From Epiperipatus broadwayi (taxonomy: Eukaryota > Onychophora > Udeonychophora > Euonychophora > Peripatidae), in contig JAQFVV010000111.1 in assembly GCA_028023455.1 (NCBI GenBank), positions 2,607,909 to 2,671,908 of the forward strand: DNA of 64,000 nt, read 5' to 3'. A model generated the notes under the pieces. It had not been told where the DNA came from. It saw nothing but the letters and a program-made list of their open reading frames with translations, and ran no database searches. Position 1 is the first letter of the stretch; each line of letters begins with the position of its first letter. The translations under genes were made by a program, and so were the position numbers. This document shows positions 21,090 through 34,320 of the stretch, one piece after another.

Positions 21090-23200
21090 ATAGTGTTAAT
21101 CCCGTAGTATATAAGGAGAGATCTAATAATAACAACAATTGTATTGTTCTCTGGTAGGCACACCTGTTGTTATATATATTTCTGCATTTATATATCTTTT
21201 GCAGAGATACTTCTACATAACATAATTGCATAAAATTGTAATGCCATAGAGGACATGTTTTTGCAAAGTGTGTGTCACATATTTATCAATTTTTTTAATG
21301 GCTGAAAAGTTGGAATAATGTAAAATTTTGTTTACTTTTAAGAAAAATGGCAGGATAAACAGTTATAGTTTTTGAAATGGTTTACAAGAAGTTGCTCTGG
21401 AAAAACATGAGCTTAGGAGGGCTAATGGATGTGTCAAATTCACTTTATCTTAAAAAAGGCAGTGAATGAAATCTCATGTTCACTCAGAATACATTTAAAA
21501 TAATCAGGCATTTAAAATATACAAGTTCTGAAACTTTTGACTGATATGGTAAAACATAAACATCCTGTTTTAATGGCAAAGTGAAAAGTGCATGATTATG
21601 CACAAAGCCTTGAGTGAGAAACAATTTGTACTTAAATTCAGCATGACCCAGCTTATCCATCAACCATATTTACTTCATCTCAATGTGCGTGAATTCTTTT
21701 TATTCTCTCAATTGAAAAAATGTCTATCTCTCTTTTTTTTCAGATTTAGAAGTGTTGAAATTACATGACAGAGGCATGGATAGTGTACAGGATAAAAGTT
21801 AAATAAATTATCTTTTTATTATTTTTAGTTATATTTTTGATTTTGTATTATATTTGGGATGTGTAAATTATTGTATTGGATACTCTCTTTATTCTAGGCT
21901 AAGTGATGGATCAAATTATCTGCAAATACTTGTATTTCTAGTATGCAGGAATAAAAAAATGTTAGAATAAAAGAACTTTTGGAAATAATTATGTTCATTA
22001 TAGTAGACAGCACTTTATATAAGATTTTAAAACTTGGATATATTTTGAATAAATTTTAGCTGTTATATAAAATGCTATACATGTTTTAATGATATATTAG
22101 CTTTGTAAAGTAAGGTAGAGTTCTAAATCATCCATTTACAATGCTAACATAGCAGTTAAAAGTTGACATATAACTTGCTCTATGTGATACACTTTGCGTT
22201 TGAACTGTAAAAATGTTTTATGCATAAATGTATTTTAAAAGTGTGTTTAAGGCAGTCATGTAAATATAAAATATTACCATACAAAACTCTTATAGATGCA
22301 AACATTGTAATATGTTTTTTCAAAATAACAATTTAGATAAAATTTTTGCTATAATGTAATCAAATAACAATTACAACTGACAATGGTAGATAAAACTATA
22401 TCATCTAATATAGCAATAGTATTTATCTTACCAACATTAAGTCAAAACTGAAACTACTTTCTGCATAATATTATAGCTGATATAAAAAATTTAAGTCAGA
22501 CAATTTGAAATATAATAACTTCTTTGAATTTTCACAAAATCAAGTCTCTCTCATGAAGAATTATATATTTTCATTTAAAATTTTTAATTGAAATGTTTTT
22601 TTTTTCATATAATTATTTAGATAAAATCCTGTTATATTTCAATAGTTTATATTGAACTTGATCAATTTTACGACATATAACACTGAATCTTCAAAGTGTG
22701 TGTGTGTGCATATATTTAAAGCTTAAAACATAAGGAGAGATAAAAATACAAAACTTATATATATAATTATTTAAAAAAAGTCTGGAATGATTAAAATATT
22801 TATTAATTAAATAATAATACTTCTTAATATTTTTGAAATGCTGTAAATGAAATTAAAAAAGATCTCTATTTTATATACATATTTTACTTATTCTGATTTT
22901 GACTAACATCTAAATTTTAATGTAACAAATCAAAACACTATTTTTGTCAAAACATGAACATATTTCTATAATGTACATATAATTATATGCTTTCACTTAA
23001 AGGATTAAGAAAGCATTTTAAAATTAAGAAAGAAAAGATTGACTTAATGCCCAGTTTATAATTTTTGTACATTCAATAATATCTATTATAAATAATAGAG
23101 TCGATTTAATTGAAAAAAAAAATAGATAACTTCAAAAGAAAAGCAATTATTACTGGTCTTCATAGTTGATTTTGAATTCCCATAGAAGTGTAGCAAGATG
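21090..23200. other. AT-rich, no gene seen
   Basis: About 2 kb without a recognisable domain or repeat boundary. A short (GT)n lies near 22697. Confidence 0.4.
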
Positions 23201-23866
23201 TCTTCACGTATAGACCAGTGGTTCCCAAACTTAATATGCCCATTGACCCCTTCTTATAGCAAAAACCTGACCATAAAGTGAAATAACTCAACATAACTGC
23301 ATAATATAAACATACAAAATTGACTTTGATGTCTTGAATGGTAAATGGTGATGTAAAAATAAAAATAAAAGATTTTGATATTTAAAATAGTTTTATTGAA
23401 AATATAACTTTTAAATTACAAAAACACATATTTTTTTCAATGAGATGGGTAAACCTGATGGGATGATATGAAATTATTTATGCTCAACTCTATGATTATG
23501 AGGAACATTTGTAAGTTTCCATGAATACTAATTTCCAGTTTATTTCTTTTTTTCATGATGAGGGTCATAACTGCACTAAATTCACATTCAACTAAACAGG
23601 AAGGCAGAAAAGCAATCAGCAGCTTCTGTACAGTGACCCATAATGCAGGATATAAAATTGTTATCTGTTTTTATAACCAGAATTTGTGGTATGTTCAAAC
23701 ATTGATTTTAACTCATCATTTGTGAATGATTCAATAAGTTGCTCTTGTATTAGTGTGGATTAATCTGAGTTTATGGGTCTACTTGCAAAAGGGTCCAACA
23801 TCCATTCAGGGATAACCAAGTGAAAAATGTTTTCAAATCTTTGGCTGAGGTCAGAATGAAGAGCTG

Positions 23867-25163
23867 TTAAGTGCTGACAATAAGCAACAAAATCATCTCG
23901 TTTTTGCAATTTTGAAAGATTTGAAAATGTTTTGCAACAAACACAGATATTATACTTTTAATTTTGATTAAATTTAAGTGATCACCTTGTAGCTTCAAAT
24001 TGGTTTTGGTAAATTTGGCAAATATGTCAGTCATTTTTGAATTAATTAAATTGAGATTAAAATCATTGTCATTATTTTCCAGGAATTCCAACATTGAATC
24101 AAAGAGTGCATAAAATTTATCCAAACACATACTTTGAGATAACCAATGAACTTCCATGTTAAGTAGTAAACATTTATAATTTTCATCATACAAAGTTGAA
24201 CAAATAATCTCTCATTTAAGTCATTCCTTTTGATTTTATTAACTGCTCTAATGACATAATCTAGTGAGCTATGAAAGCATTCACTAAAGTTTTTGGTGAG
24301 TAAATATTGTCAATGAATGTCACAATATACAAATACTATATTCGGTATAGCTTATTTTAAGTATGCCAAAAAGCCTTGCTGTCATTCTACCATTCCCAGA
24401 GCATTATCAGTAGCAACATAAAGGATATTACCCAAGGGTACAGCTTTTATATTATAAAATCTTTTTAATTCATTAAATAATGTTTTACTTTTTGTATCAG
24501 TTTTGAAACATTTGGCAAGTAACAATTCTTGGGAATTTTTTTCTTCTTTTACAAATCTCACGCAGATTAAAAGTAAAGCTTCATTTCCTGACAAAGTTGA
24601 TTCATCAAGCTGTATAGGAATTTAAATGTTTTTAAGTACTCACATAAAGAATTTTCTATGTGCCAAGCCATTTCATCAATTCTTTTTTGTACTGTGTTAT
24701 TGCTCAGAGTAATTTTTCTTATAATATCGCAAGGTGGTTTATACAGCATGGTGTGTATTACTTCACTTGCATCTGGTAGAATAAGTTCTTCATCAATGGG
24801 GTGTGACATTCTGGACTTTGCAATCAATAAAGAAATGTTATAAGAAGCACAGAGTCCACTGTCATCTCACTCAGATGTTGTCACTAAGAATTGTCACAAT
24901 GATGGTATTTTCAAATATCTTTCTTTGGCTGTTTTAAAAAAAGTGAAATCTTTTTCTTTTTTGTCACTACGAACTTTTGTCAAATATTCCTTTATCTTAG
25001 AAGGTTTCATTGATTCATTTGACAAAGTTTTATTGCATAGAAGGCACATAGATAAAGTACTGTTTTCTGGTAATGAAATGAAGCCATATTTTAAATATTC
25101 AACACTATATTGTCTGCATTTTTTCTTCAGCTCACTCCTACCATTATCTAGAAAAGGGCACAA
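23867..25163 (-). pseudogene. hAT transposase (ZBED5/SCAND3-like), broken
   Basis: Four frames in order on the minus strand (25163-24894, 24827-24567, 24594-24382, 24193-23867) are pieces of one transposase. The first resembles the N-terminal BED-type finger region (YSVEYLKYGFI, then CLLCNKTLSNESMKPSKIKE); the C-x2-C pair is kept but the usual His ligands after it look lost (EYLTKVRSD). The second has the family block EELILPDASEVI...LSNNTVQKRIDEM. The third contains LLICVRFV and VATDNALGMVE. The fourth has LNMEVHWLSQSMCLDKFYAL. The C-terminal dimerisation block was not seen. Several stops and frameshifts show that it is dead. Vertebrate genes of this type are domesticated hAT transposases, but nothing here suggests domestication. 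Confidence 0.8.
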
Positions 25164-25489
25164 ATTTAAGATATAAAAAAATTAAACAAAAAATTTCTTT
25201 GAAATAAACACTGTTAATATTTTGTTTTATTTTGAAAATGAAATGTCATAACATAACACTCGCATCAGTTAATTATTTAAAATATAAGGATAAAATTTCA
25301 AATAAGTTTCACAAATTGTATGGGTACACATTTATTACTAATTTTATTATTTATTTTTCAAGAAAAATAAATAATTTAATTATTATCAAACAAAAGCAGT
25401 GTATTTATTAACTTTAACATAAGTATAACTTTGCTTAAGCAAATTTAATATACATGAAGATATCAATTGTATTTAAAATATTTAAGTAA

Positions 25490-25598
25490 TCAAGCATTGG
25501 TGGTCAAGAGATCAGCACAGCTGCCTTATAAGCAGTTGTCCCAGGCTAATGGGTTTGTTTCCTGGTCGATGCTATGACATATGAAAAAAAAAAAAAAC
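25490..25598 (+). repeat. tRNA-derived SINE, copy 4, nested in hAT
   Basis: The plus strand reads CAAGCATTGGTGGTCAAGAG, a diverged B-box (GGGTTTGTTTCCTGG) and an A13 tail. An 8 bp duplication TTAAGTAA flanks it (25482-25489 and 25599-25606). It sits between the hAT coding part and the hAT right end, so it inserted after the hAT. Confidence 0.8.
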
Positions 25599-26099
25599 TT
25601 AAGTAACATATGCTATCTTTATACCAATACAAAAAATGGTATTGCTTTTTGGTCAAAACTAGGAAAATTTGTTGCATGCACTTCACATTATGCATAAAAC
25701 TGAACTAAATTGTTGATTAGTGGCTGGTTTGAGTGTGTCATACTTAGACAAGTTATTGCATATAGTGTCAAGATTCTGATTCTATTTGAACTCTTGCATA
25801 GATATATAGATAGATGTCCACTGTTGGCCCAACTTTCACACTCTGATGTTTGTCATTACTTGTATTTTATGTACCTGTCTATACTTATATTTTACTCAGG
25901 ACATAAAAATGGCTACCAATTTATTTATTGATATTTATCTTAACTTTCATAAAAATGAAAAAGTGTCACAATTTTTTTACTTATACACCACTAAAGTTGT
26001 TGACACAAACCCAAATTTATTTTTATTTGCCACAACCCCCCCTCAGCAGTCATAAGGACCCCTGGAGGTTCATAGGAATCACTTTGTGAACCAGATACA

Positions 26100-27380
26100 A
26101 CTTGCATTACCTGAAGTTTGAGGATTAGTGAAGCTGAGTTAAGAACTGTCAGAAGCCAATCTTTTACTATAATAAACAGTCTGATTTTTTTTTGCTAATT
26201 TAATATAAAAGGTAATTAATGATAATCGCATTCTGTAGAGGTAAATGCAATGGGCGAGCAATGGATTCAAAAGTTCCCAGAATGCAATTCATTCTGTCAC
26301 TTTCAATGTTCTAATATCGCACAACATTCCACATGCTAAATTATTCAATTTGTTAATTTTCGTTATTTCTTTTTAAAAAAATGTGTCATTATATCTGAAC
26401 AAGTAATGCGAAGGGCATATCTGATCATTTTTATTGCTTTTTTAAATCTTTATTAAAATTATTATATCATCCTATAATTTTTTTTTATATTATTTTTAGT
26501 TTAAATACTTTAATATTATTTTTCATGTTTTTATTCGATTTATAACATTTTACTCTTTCTTGCTTTTATTCGATTTATAACATTTTTGTTTATTTATTTA
26601 TATATTATTTTATATAAAATCTTTTACATAATGATTAGGATATATAGTTTTTAATTGAATAAATTTTATTTTTTTCTATTTTATTATATAACTCTACCTT
26701 TCACTTATATACTTTGTACACTTATAAATAAGTATTAGCCATCGTTCTCAAACATCTGTTAATTATTTTAAAAGCTAAAACATATATTTCTAGAAGTCTA
26801 CATTGCTGGTTCTCAAAATTCCCCGAGGGTTAAAAAAATCAATACAATTTTCCGTATTCCTTTATATTTAACTGTTAAATCTATCAAGAAGAAACGAAAC
26901 ATTACAACCATTTATATCTCAGTTTTCTACTTGTTGCTTTCCAAAGATAGTTGTAATTATCGGGAAACCATATAAAAATATATTTAGAAATAAATAAATC
27001 ATTTAACATATACATAGACGTCTCTCTCTTTCTATATATATATGCCTTGAGCATTATTACACTTATTATTTAAGTAATATATATATATTATTATAAAAGG
27101 CAAACTAATAAAGTTTGCTAAAATGTAAAGGTAAAATAAGTGCTGTTCACTGAATGGCTTGCTTATTTGGGTAATCATGAACATAACAAAAATATTATAA
27201 CTGAGCTGGGCTACCTGACCAATAAGTGCTTCATAGATTTGGGCAACCACATGTAATAAATAAAATCATGAACCAAATGGTTTTCTCCATTTATGCACTA
27301 AATATTTGGGCAATCTAAATATACTACATAAATGTTGCACTTAGGCAACTAAAATATATAACTAAAATAGACAAATAAAT
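26100..27380. other. AT-rich, no gene seen
   Basis: It holds a short local duplication (TTTTATTCGATTTATAACAT at ~26530 and ~26563). Nothing else is supported. Confidence 0.4.
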
Positions 27381-27389
27381 ATGTTAAAG

Positions 27390-27517
27390 CATAGCCAATT
27401 GCTCAACAAGCTTTGTGATAAATGCTTAGCCAGAGAAAGCATTAAAAATATCTCTGTCAGGAACCCCCCATCTCTGGCTAAGCATTTATCACAAAGCTTG
27501 TTGAGCAATTGGCAATG
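27390..27517. repeat. Near-perfect hairpin, 47 bp stem
   Basis: 27390-27436 pairs with 27471-27517 with a single mismatch (AATTGCTCAACAAGCTTTGT / ACAAAGCTTGTTGAGCAATT), with a 34 nt loop. It may be a tiny MITE or a structured transcript. No precursor-like flanks are recognised. Confidence 0.85.
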
Positions 27518-27529
27518 CTCACTGTTTAT

Positions 27530-30380
27530 ATCTTACAAGCTTAAGAGAATTGGGTCATGTGATCTAGACTCTTATTTTGACTAAATAAATATGTTGATTC
27601 ACAATGGCTCTATGACAGTTTAAATGTATATTTACAATGGACTTATAAATTTATAAGGTTGAAATAGTCAAGAGAAAGAGTAATTTACTTGACAAAGAAG
27701 ATACTATTCAGTAAATGATGACTTACTTGATGATAAAGTATAGTATGGGATGTACAATGAATTATCTTAATTGTAAAATAAATTGTGTAATAAAAATAAT
27801 TTTATGATTGATGCAATAGGAAAATCAAAGCACTTAGGTTAATAATAATAATAATATAAATTTATTGAAATAAGCATTAATTCATTGAGGTGCATAAAAT
27901 AAGGATTATAATTCTAATTTACCAACTGAAATCTAATATTCTATCATATATTTTATAATTTACCTCCACCCTTTTAAAAATTGCAATTAATAGATACAGT
28001 ATATATTTAATTTATTAAAGCAAGTGTTAAAGATAAACTCTTTCAACAAAGTAATAAACATTTTTAATATTGTTATTTTTTTTTAAAAAAAAAGAAACTT
28101 ATTTGACAGCATTAATTTAAGAAAAGATTTTTTTATTAGCATTTGTTACCACAGTTTTGCATATATATGACTTTATCTAAATATTTTATTATTCAATGAT
28201 ATGTCTTTTGGTATCTTTTTTGCTAGCAAAAGCACAAACATAGGGATCCATAAGCAATTTGAATCTTTGGATATCCAATTGTTATTCCTGTTGATATTAC
28301 AATTCATGATGAATTCAATGGTCTTAGCTCTATAGCAGTCAACACAGTATTTGTGACATCCATTTTTTAATCATAAAGATACCAAATGAAGGAGGAGCTC
28401 ATGCTGTCCTCTGTAAGTTGTTATACCCACATTGCATATTTCTTTGCTATATCTCCTGAATATATTTATAAAAGTAAAGTAAAATAAGCACAAAATTTTA
28501 AGTAAAATAAAGTTGTGTTCCTCTTGCTGAAATCGTTTCTGTAGCTAGGGTAACAAAAATGCAATCCTTTCCTTTTTTTAAACACTGGCTTGCGATCATG
28601 TGATCCTCTTTTTTCTAATCCCAATAAAACGTTATCATTCACACAATAATAATTTAAACAAATATTTCATTTTTTAAATTTAATAAATAAATGGGTCACT
28701 TATTCCAGATTTATTCAGAACAATAAATATTATTAAAGTCAATATATGACCTTTAATTGTTTTCTTTATTTAGTTGTTTATACCCTAAACTGAAACCATA
28801 GATGGCAATATGTGTACATCACAATATATAATAAATGAAAATAAACTAAAATTAATTTTTTATATTTATAAGCTTAGTTATTTACTGCTCTGTTTGCATG
28901 TGTATGTGAGGGTTAAGAGGTTAATATAGTAACAGAGTAATAGAGTCAAAAACTAAAAGTTGTCATATGATCTTCTAAACAACCAACAGTATTTGTTTTA
29001 TTTATTTACAATATTTTATAATTTATTATCATCATCATTTTAATGATTATCAATTCATTGCAAAATAAGGTTTTTTATTTTATAGACAATTTATTAAGAA
29101 AGTCAAGTCACAAAATATAAGGCAGAAGAACAGAATTAAACCTAATTTAGAATCTACTTTCCACCATTTTTGTTTTTGAGGGGATTCTTAAAACCACCAC
29201 TGACACAATCATATGGTAAATGAAGTTAAATAAATGCCTCCAGCAGCATTGTAAAGTTTCAAATTATTTTGTTTATTATAGTTAAAAAATCACAATTTCC
29301 ATCAAAAATTGAAAAATAAACAAGCAAATTTTATAGAACTATAGCTCAATCAAAAAAAGAAATACTTCAAAAAATCAAACTATCAAACATATTATGAATT
29401 AATAAATGACTAAAACAAAAATTTCTGGTGTAATTATATGATCAAAAGAGCAAATTACTACCAGAATCAAAATATGTAAAAATAATATTTTGCAAACTAT
29501 TATTATTATTAAATGACCACAAAAATGTTAGGGTAATCATGTGACTAGAACAAATTAGAAATCAAAATATCAAACATATTACTAATGAGGAAATGACCAA
29601 AAACAGAGTAGTGACTACTTGATCAAAAGACATAATAATAATTACCAGGCTATTAAAATTAATAAGTAGAAATATAAAATTATGTTATATATGATTAAAG
29701 TATTAAAACAAATAAAAAATTACTAACAATATAAAAAATTCCCACATGGTGGCCAGAACAAAAAGGAACAATAGCAAAAAAAGTGACAAGATCTATTTGA
29801 TATTGCCATGGAGTGAGTACCTTTGACCCCTCATTTTTTAGAATGGGGGAAAATAATATTTGACTAAAAATGAAAAACTTTAAAAAATTTATCAATTAAA
29901 TCCTAAAGTAATTACATGAAAAAAACTTTATGTTGATAATTTATAATCTTATCTGTAAGTGCCTGAGTAAAAGGGAGGAAATAGAAATTCTATGTATAGT
30001 TTATCCCCATTGCATCAAGCATTTGAAATGTTTATCACCTAAATATAAAGCGGATAAAAATAATCATCAAACAAAAATTAAAGGGGTTTCTTTTCATATT
30101 TTTTTAAATCTATAAATGTCTTATCAAAATTTCAACATCAATATTTATAAATGAATAATATTTCTGCAGTGCAATTTTTATTACATTATTCTAGTCTAAT
30201 GAATGATTAATAAAAATTATTAATATTTGGTAAATATCTGTAATTAGCAAATAATACAAGGATAAGCTTTCTAGAATAATCATGTGATTAAAAAATGTCA
30301 AATTACTAGCTCTGATCTATATAAAATGTTAAAATCCTATTTTATACAAAAAATAGCAGAAGGGAAACTTTATAAACAAT
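27530..30380. other. AT-rich, no gene seen
   Basis: Nearly 3 kb with a short (AAT)n followed by ATAAATTTATTG near 27843-27866, the same tail style as the 4.3 kb repeat. No domain is recognised. Confidence 0.4.
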
Positions 30381-30385
30381 AGGTT

Positions 30386-30573
30386 ATATTCATTAAGGCT
30401 GTAGCCTCAAACACATGCATATAAAAATGCGATAGTAGGGACCTCTACAGGTCTTAAAACCACAAGCTTACTCTTTGGAAGAAAAGAGTAAGCTTGTGGT
30501 TTTAAGACCTGTAGAGGTCCCTACTATCGCATTTTTATACGCATGTGCTTGAGGCTACAGCCTTAATGAATAT
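30386..30573. repeat. Long palindrome of the GACCTCTACAGGTC repeat
   Basis: 30386-30475 is the inverse of 30484-30573 (90 bp arms, only a few mismatches, 8 nt loop TGGAAGAA). Each arm is one copy of the repeat found singly at 4244-4345 and 19484-19590. The arms are closer to each other than to the single copies, which points to a recent head-to-head duplication. Confidence 0.92.
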
Positions 30574-31149
30574 TACTTATGTATCAATGTGCGTTTAAAT
30601 AAATTTATAATTAAAACAATAGGTTAGTAAATAATATTTCACAAACAAATAAAAAATTACTAAGCACTTAATAAATATTAAAATTAATAAATAAAAATAT
30701 AAAAACAATATGCACAATTAAAAAAATTAAAACTAAAAATTTCTAACATAAAATCTTGACATAAAAACATCAGTTTATAACATATTTCAATTTATTGATA
30801 TTACTTTAATATACACCTGGGTCTCATTTTATGCAGATTTATTTAATGTGATTTTGAAGTTATGCAATTCATATTCATTTTTAATATTTTCGTATGTGGT
30901 TTTCTTTTATGCAATACAATTATTAAATCAGAAGTTGATCTCCAATAATGTGTTATTACTTTAAATATTATAAATTTCATGCACTCACACATCATATTTA
31001 AAGTAATAGCATATTATCGGAGTTTGACTACCATCTAATAATTTCAATATTTTCAGCACTTTCTAATAGTACTGTAATAGATTTTATGCAATAAAAAAGT
31101 TCATAATTCATTTAAAATCAGGATTTCCCCATTTTATATACACACATTA

Positions 31150-31440
31150 AATTTTACAAGATTATAATGTAAATCTGTTCAAATGTTATAGATGCCTATA
31201 CTATGCATGTTTTTGCATTTTAAGTCACTTTCTATTTTTGCTTTTTTAAAAAAGTGTACATAATCAATTAATCATTTAGTGTCTGTAAGTAATAAATTTT
31301 ACTAGATTATAATGTAAATCTGTTCAAACATTATAGATGTCTATACTATGCTTGTTGTTTTTGCATTTTAAATCACATTGTATTTTCACTTTTTAAAAAA
31401 TGAGTACATAATCAATTAATCATTTAGTGTCCACAAGTTT
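31150..31440. repeat. Tandem duplication of ~146 bp inside the pogo-like element
   Basis: Two adjacent copies share GATTATAATGTAAATCTGTT, TTTTTGCATTTTAA and ATAATCAATTAATCATTTAG, with moderate divergence. Confidence 0.85.
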
Positions 31441-31749
31441 ATTTTTAAAAGATGAGTAATAGTGTTGAACACAATTAAATTTGACAATTAAAAATTAATA
31501 TCTGATTTTTAATTGTAATTAACAATTTAAAAATTACGTAATATGATCTGAAATTAATGTGATCGTGAAACAATGAAATTTGATTTTTTAAACAGAAATG
31601 AAAATTAAAGACAAAAATAAGAATTTAATTTTTAATTGTGAGTTTTAATTAAATTTTGCTCAACAGTGGTGAGTAGGTGTCTTTTTATTATCATAAGTCT
31701 AAGTTCTTATTTTTATTTTAAACCGTTATTTTACCCTAATGGAGAGAAA

Positions 31750-31950
31750 AAAACACCCAAGAAAATGAATTTCTTTGAAACAAAAATTTCAATTTTAGAT
31801 TGCTTAGCGAAATGGGAAGGATCAACAGCGACTGGAAAATGTTTTAGTTTGGGTGAATCCATTATAAGAGCAATTAAAAAAAATAAAGTTGGTGTTAATT
31901 ATATTTCCTCTTGTAATGAATCTGATGTCTCAAATAGCAATAATGATTAA
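31750..31950 (+). pseudogene. pogo-type transposase N-terminal HTH remnant
   Basis: Within the frame 31666-31950, the part from about 31765 reads ETKISILDCLAKWEGSTATG followed by KCFSLGESIIRAIKKNK. This matches the psq-type helix-turn-helix of Tigger/jerky-like transposases (..IL..L..GES....K.F.V.ESTIR.IKKN). The frame ends at 31950 and no DDE catalytic part was found downstream. Upstream codons back to 31666 are not family-like. It is a dead DNA-binding domain fragment. Confidence 0.7.
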
Positions 31951-33144
31951 AATACCATACATTTATGAAAAAAAAAGTAAAATACTATAAATTACGCATA
32001 AAAATATATTGTTTTGAATAAAATTAAATACTGAAGTTAATAAAAACAGTAAAAAAAAGTTTGTCTTGTATCAAATTTTTTCAAATTTGAAATTTTTTAT
32101 TAGTCACATTTTATTTCCTTATTTTTTTATGTGAATTTTAAAGTAATTTTATGTTGTTGCTTTGCTTTTATGTGATTTTTGAAAAATTACAGTACCTATC
32201 CCCCATTTTTCAAGGTAAGTTAAGTATATTTTTGTGCAATTTCTTTTGTGTGCACTTTCTGAGGAACCCATCTATCGCATAAAATGAGACCCAGGTGTAT
32301 ATATATATTATTAACAAAAATTTTTTTTTTAATATTTCAAACATACAAAAGTTGATCTCACTCACCATATGTTCTGAGAGAAAACAATGGAAATAGAAAA
32401 AATTATCAAGGATTACATGGCATGGGTAAAAATGACCGTTGAATCGTTACTATTTAAAGTGATAAAATATAAAATAATGATAACTGACTAAAAATTAAAA
32501 CAAAGTTTAAAATATTAATAATCTTAAATTAATATCATTATTTGAATGAGTGAAATAGCTACAGTAATGAAAGATATATTACCTACAAATATCTGTGCAG
32601 GCAGATACAAATGTTGTTTTCAAACTTGTCTTTATCATGAAAATATAAAGCAGGGCGAGGATAACAATTTTTGTCCATCAAACAAAAATTAAAACCAGAA
32701 TCTTTTTAAAAATTAACTTACAAATGATGTTTATTTGTTGAGTTTGTCTAAATTTGCTGTAATTATTTTGTTTGTTATTTATTTTTATTTGCTATTTTAA
32801 TAGTTTCTAATTGTTTTTATTTTTGATATAGTGGCTAAATAGCAGTGATTTCAACCTCTAATTATTGATTTAACTATTTATTTTTATTTTTCTGTATGTC
32901 TTTCTATCTCTATATCTACATTTATATATCTATTATCTAAACTTCCATTCGTATCTAGTCATCATCTTCTACTACTTATCTATATATCTTTCTATTTATC
33001 TCTATATAATTTCACCCATTTATTCATCTACTTGTCCATTTATTATATTTACCTATCTGTTTACCTTCTTATCTATCTGTCTGTGTGCATAATTATATCT
33101 GACTTTCTGTCTACCTACTCATCAATTTATTTATTCAACTATCC

Positions 33145-33162
<18 letters not shown>

Positions 33163-33212
<50 letters not shown>
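33163..33212. repeat. (CA)n(TA)n compound microsatellite
   Basis: A CA tract followed directly by a TA tract. Confidence 0.95.
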
Positions 33213-33217
<5 letters not shown>

Positions 33218-33778
33218 CTTACCAATCTATCCATTTATCTAGACAAACATGTGGATAGAAATGTAAGACAATAAGTAAATAGTTAGGATGGATGAGCATA
33301 TAGATGAATAAATGGATGGATATATAGTTACAAATGTAGATATGTATATAGAGTGAAATAGATGGATGATGGACTGATAGATGAGAATGTATAGATTGAT
33401 ATATAGTTATATAGACAGATGAATTCATGATGCACAGATAAGTACATAAATAGATACATTATTATTTTATATATCTATCCATTTATCTGTTAACAATTAA
33501 TCTAACTATCCATCTATTTTTGTATTTATCTTTTTATTTATTAACAATCTATCTACCTACCTACTTATGTGCCTAACTATTTACCTGTCTGCTTATTTAT
33601 CTACTTATGTGTGTATTCTTCCATCTATTCACCTATTTCTCTAGTTGTGCTTTATTTTATAGATCCAGTCACCTATATGTTCATCTAGTCATCAATATGC
33701 CTCTATATACAAATCTACATTTATATTCATATTTCCATCCATCCATCTCTCTCTCCCCCTCTCTCCTCTCTCTACATA

Positions 33779-34320
<542 letters not shown>

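Larger units (their letters stand above)
23216..26094 (-). mobile_element. hAT transposon (Charlie/Buster-like), decayed
   Basis: The left end CAGTGGTTCCCAAAC matches the hAT-Charlie terminal style, and the right end reads CACTTTGTGAACCAG, its inverse. A transposase of the ZBED5/SCAND3-like hAT type lies inside on the minus strand. Length ~2.9 kb fits. No clean 8 bp target duplication survives (GTATAGAC at the left; ATACAACT or nearby at the right). A SINE is nested in the 5' part (25490-25598). Confidence 0.8.
30814..32297 (+). mobile_element. pogo/Tigger-like Tc1-mariner-superfamily transposon, decayed
   Basis: Both ends are the same inverted repeat CACCTGGGTCTCATTTT (extending to ATGC), flanked by TA at 30812-30813 and 32298-32299, the hallmark TA target duplication. 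Inside is a remnant of a pogo-type helix-turn-helix. At 1484 bp it is shorter than an autonomous element. It also contains a tandem duplication (31150-31440) and a small hairpin (30945-31022). Confidence 0.82.

Noticed and set aside
23216-23230. 8 bp target duplication for the hAT element
   Set aside because: GTATAGAC at the left does not match ATACAACT or adjacent frames at the right well enough to claim.
26220-26300. Short inverted words around CGCATTCTGTAG and CAGAATGCAATTC
   Set aside because: The pairing is only about 10 bp, within chance expectation for this composition.
33032-33274. Tyr/Ile/Ser-rich frames in the 33-35 kb array
   Set aside because: They are translations of TATC/CA/TA microsatellite and carry no information beyond the repeat.
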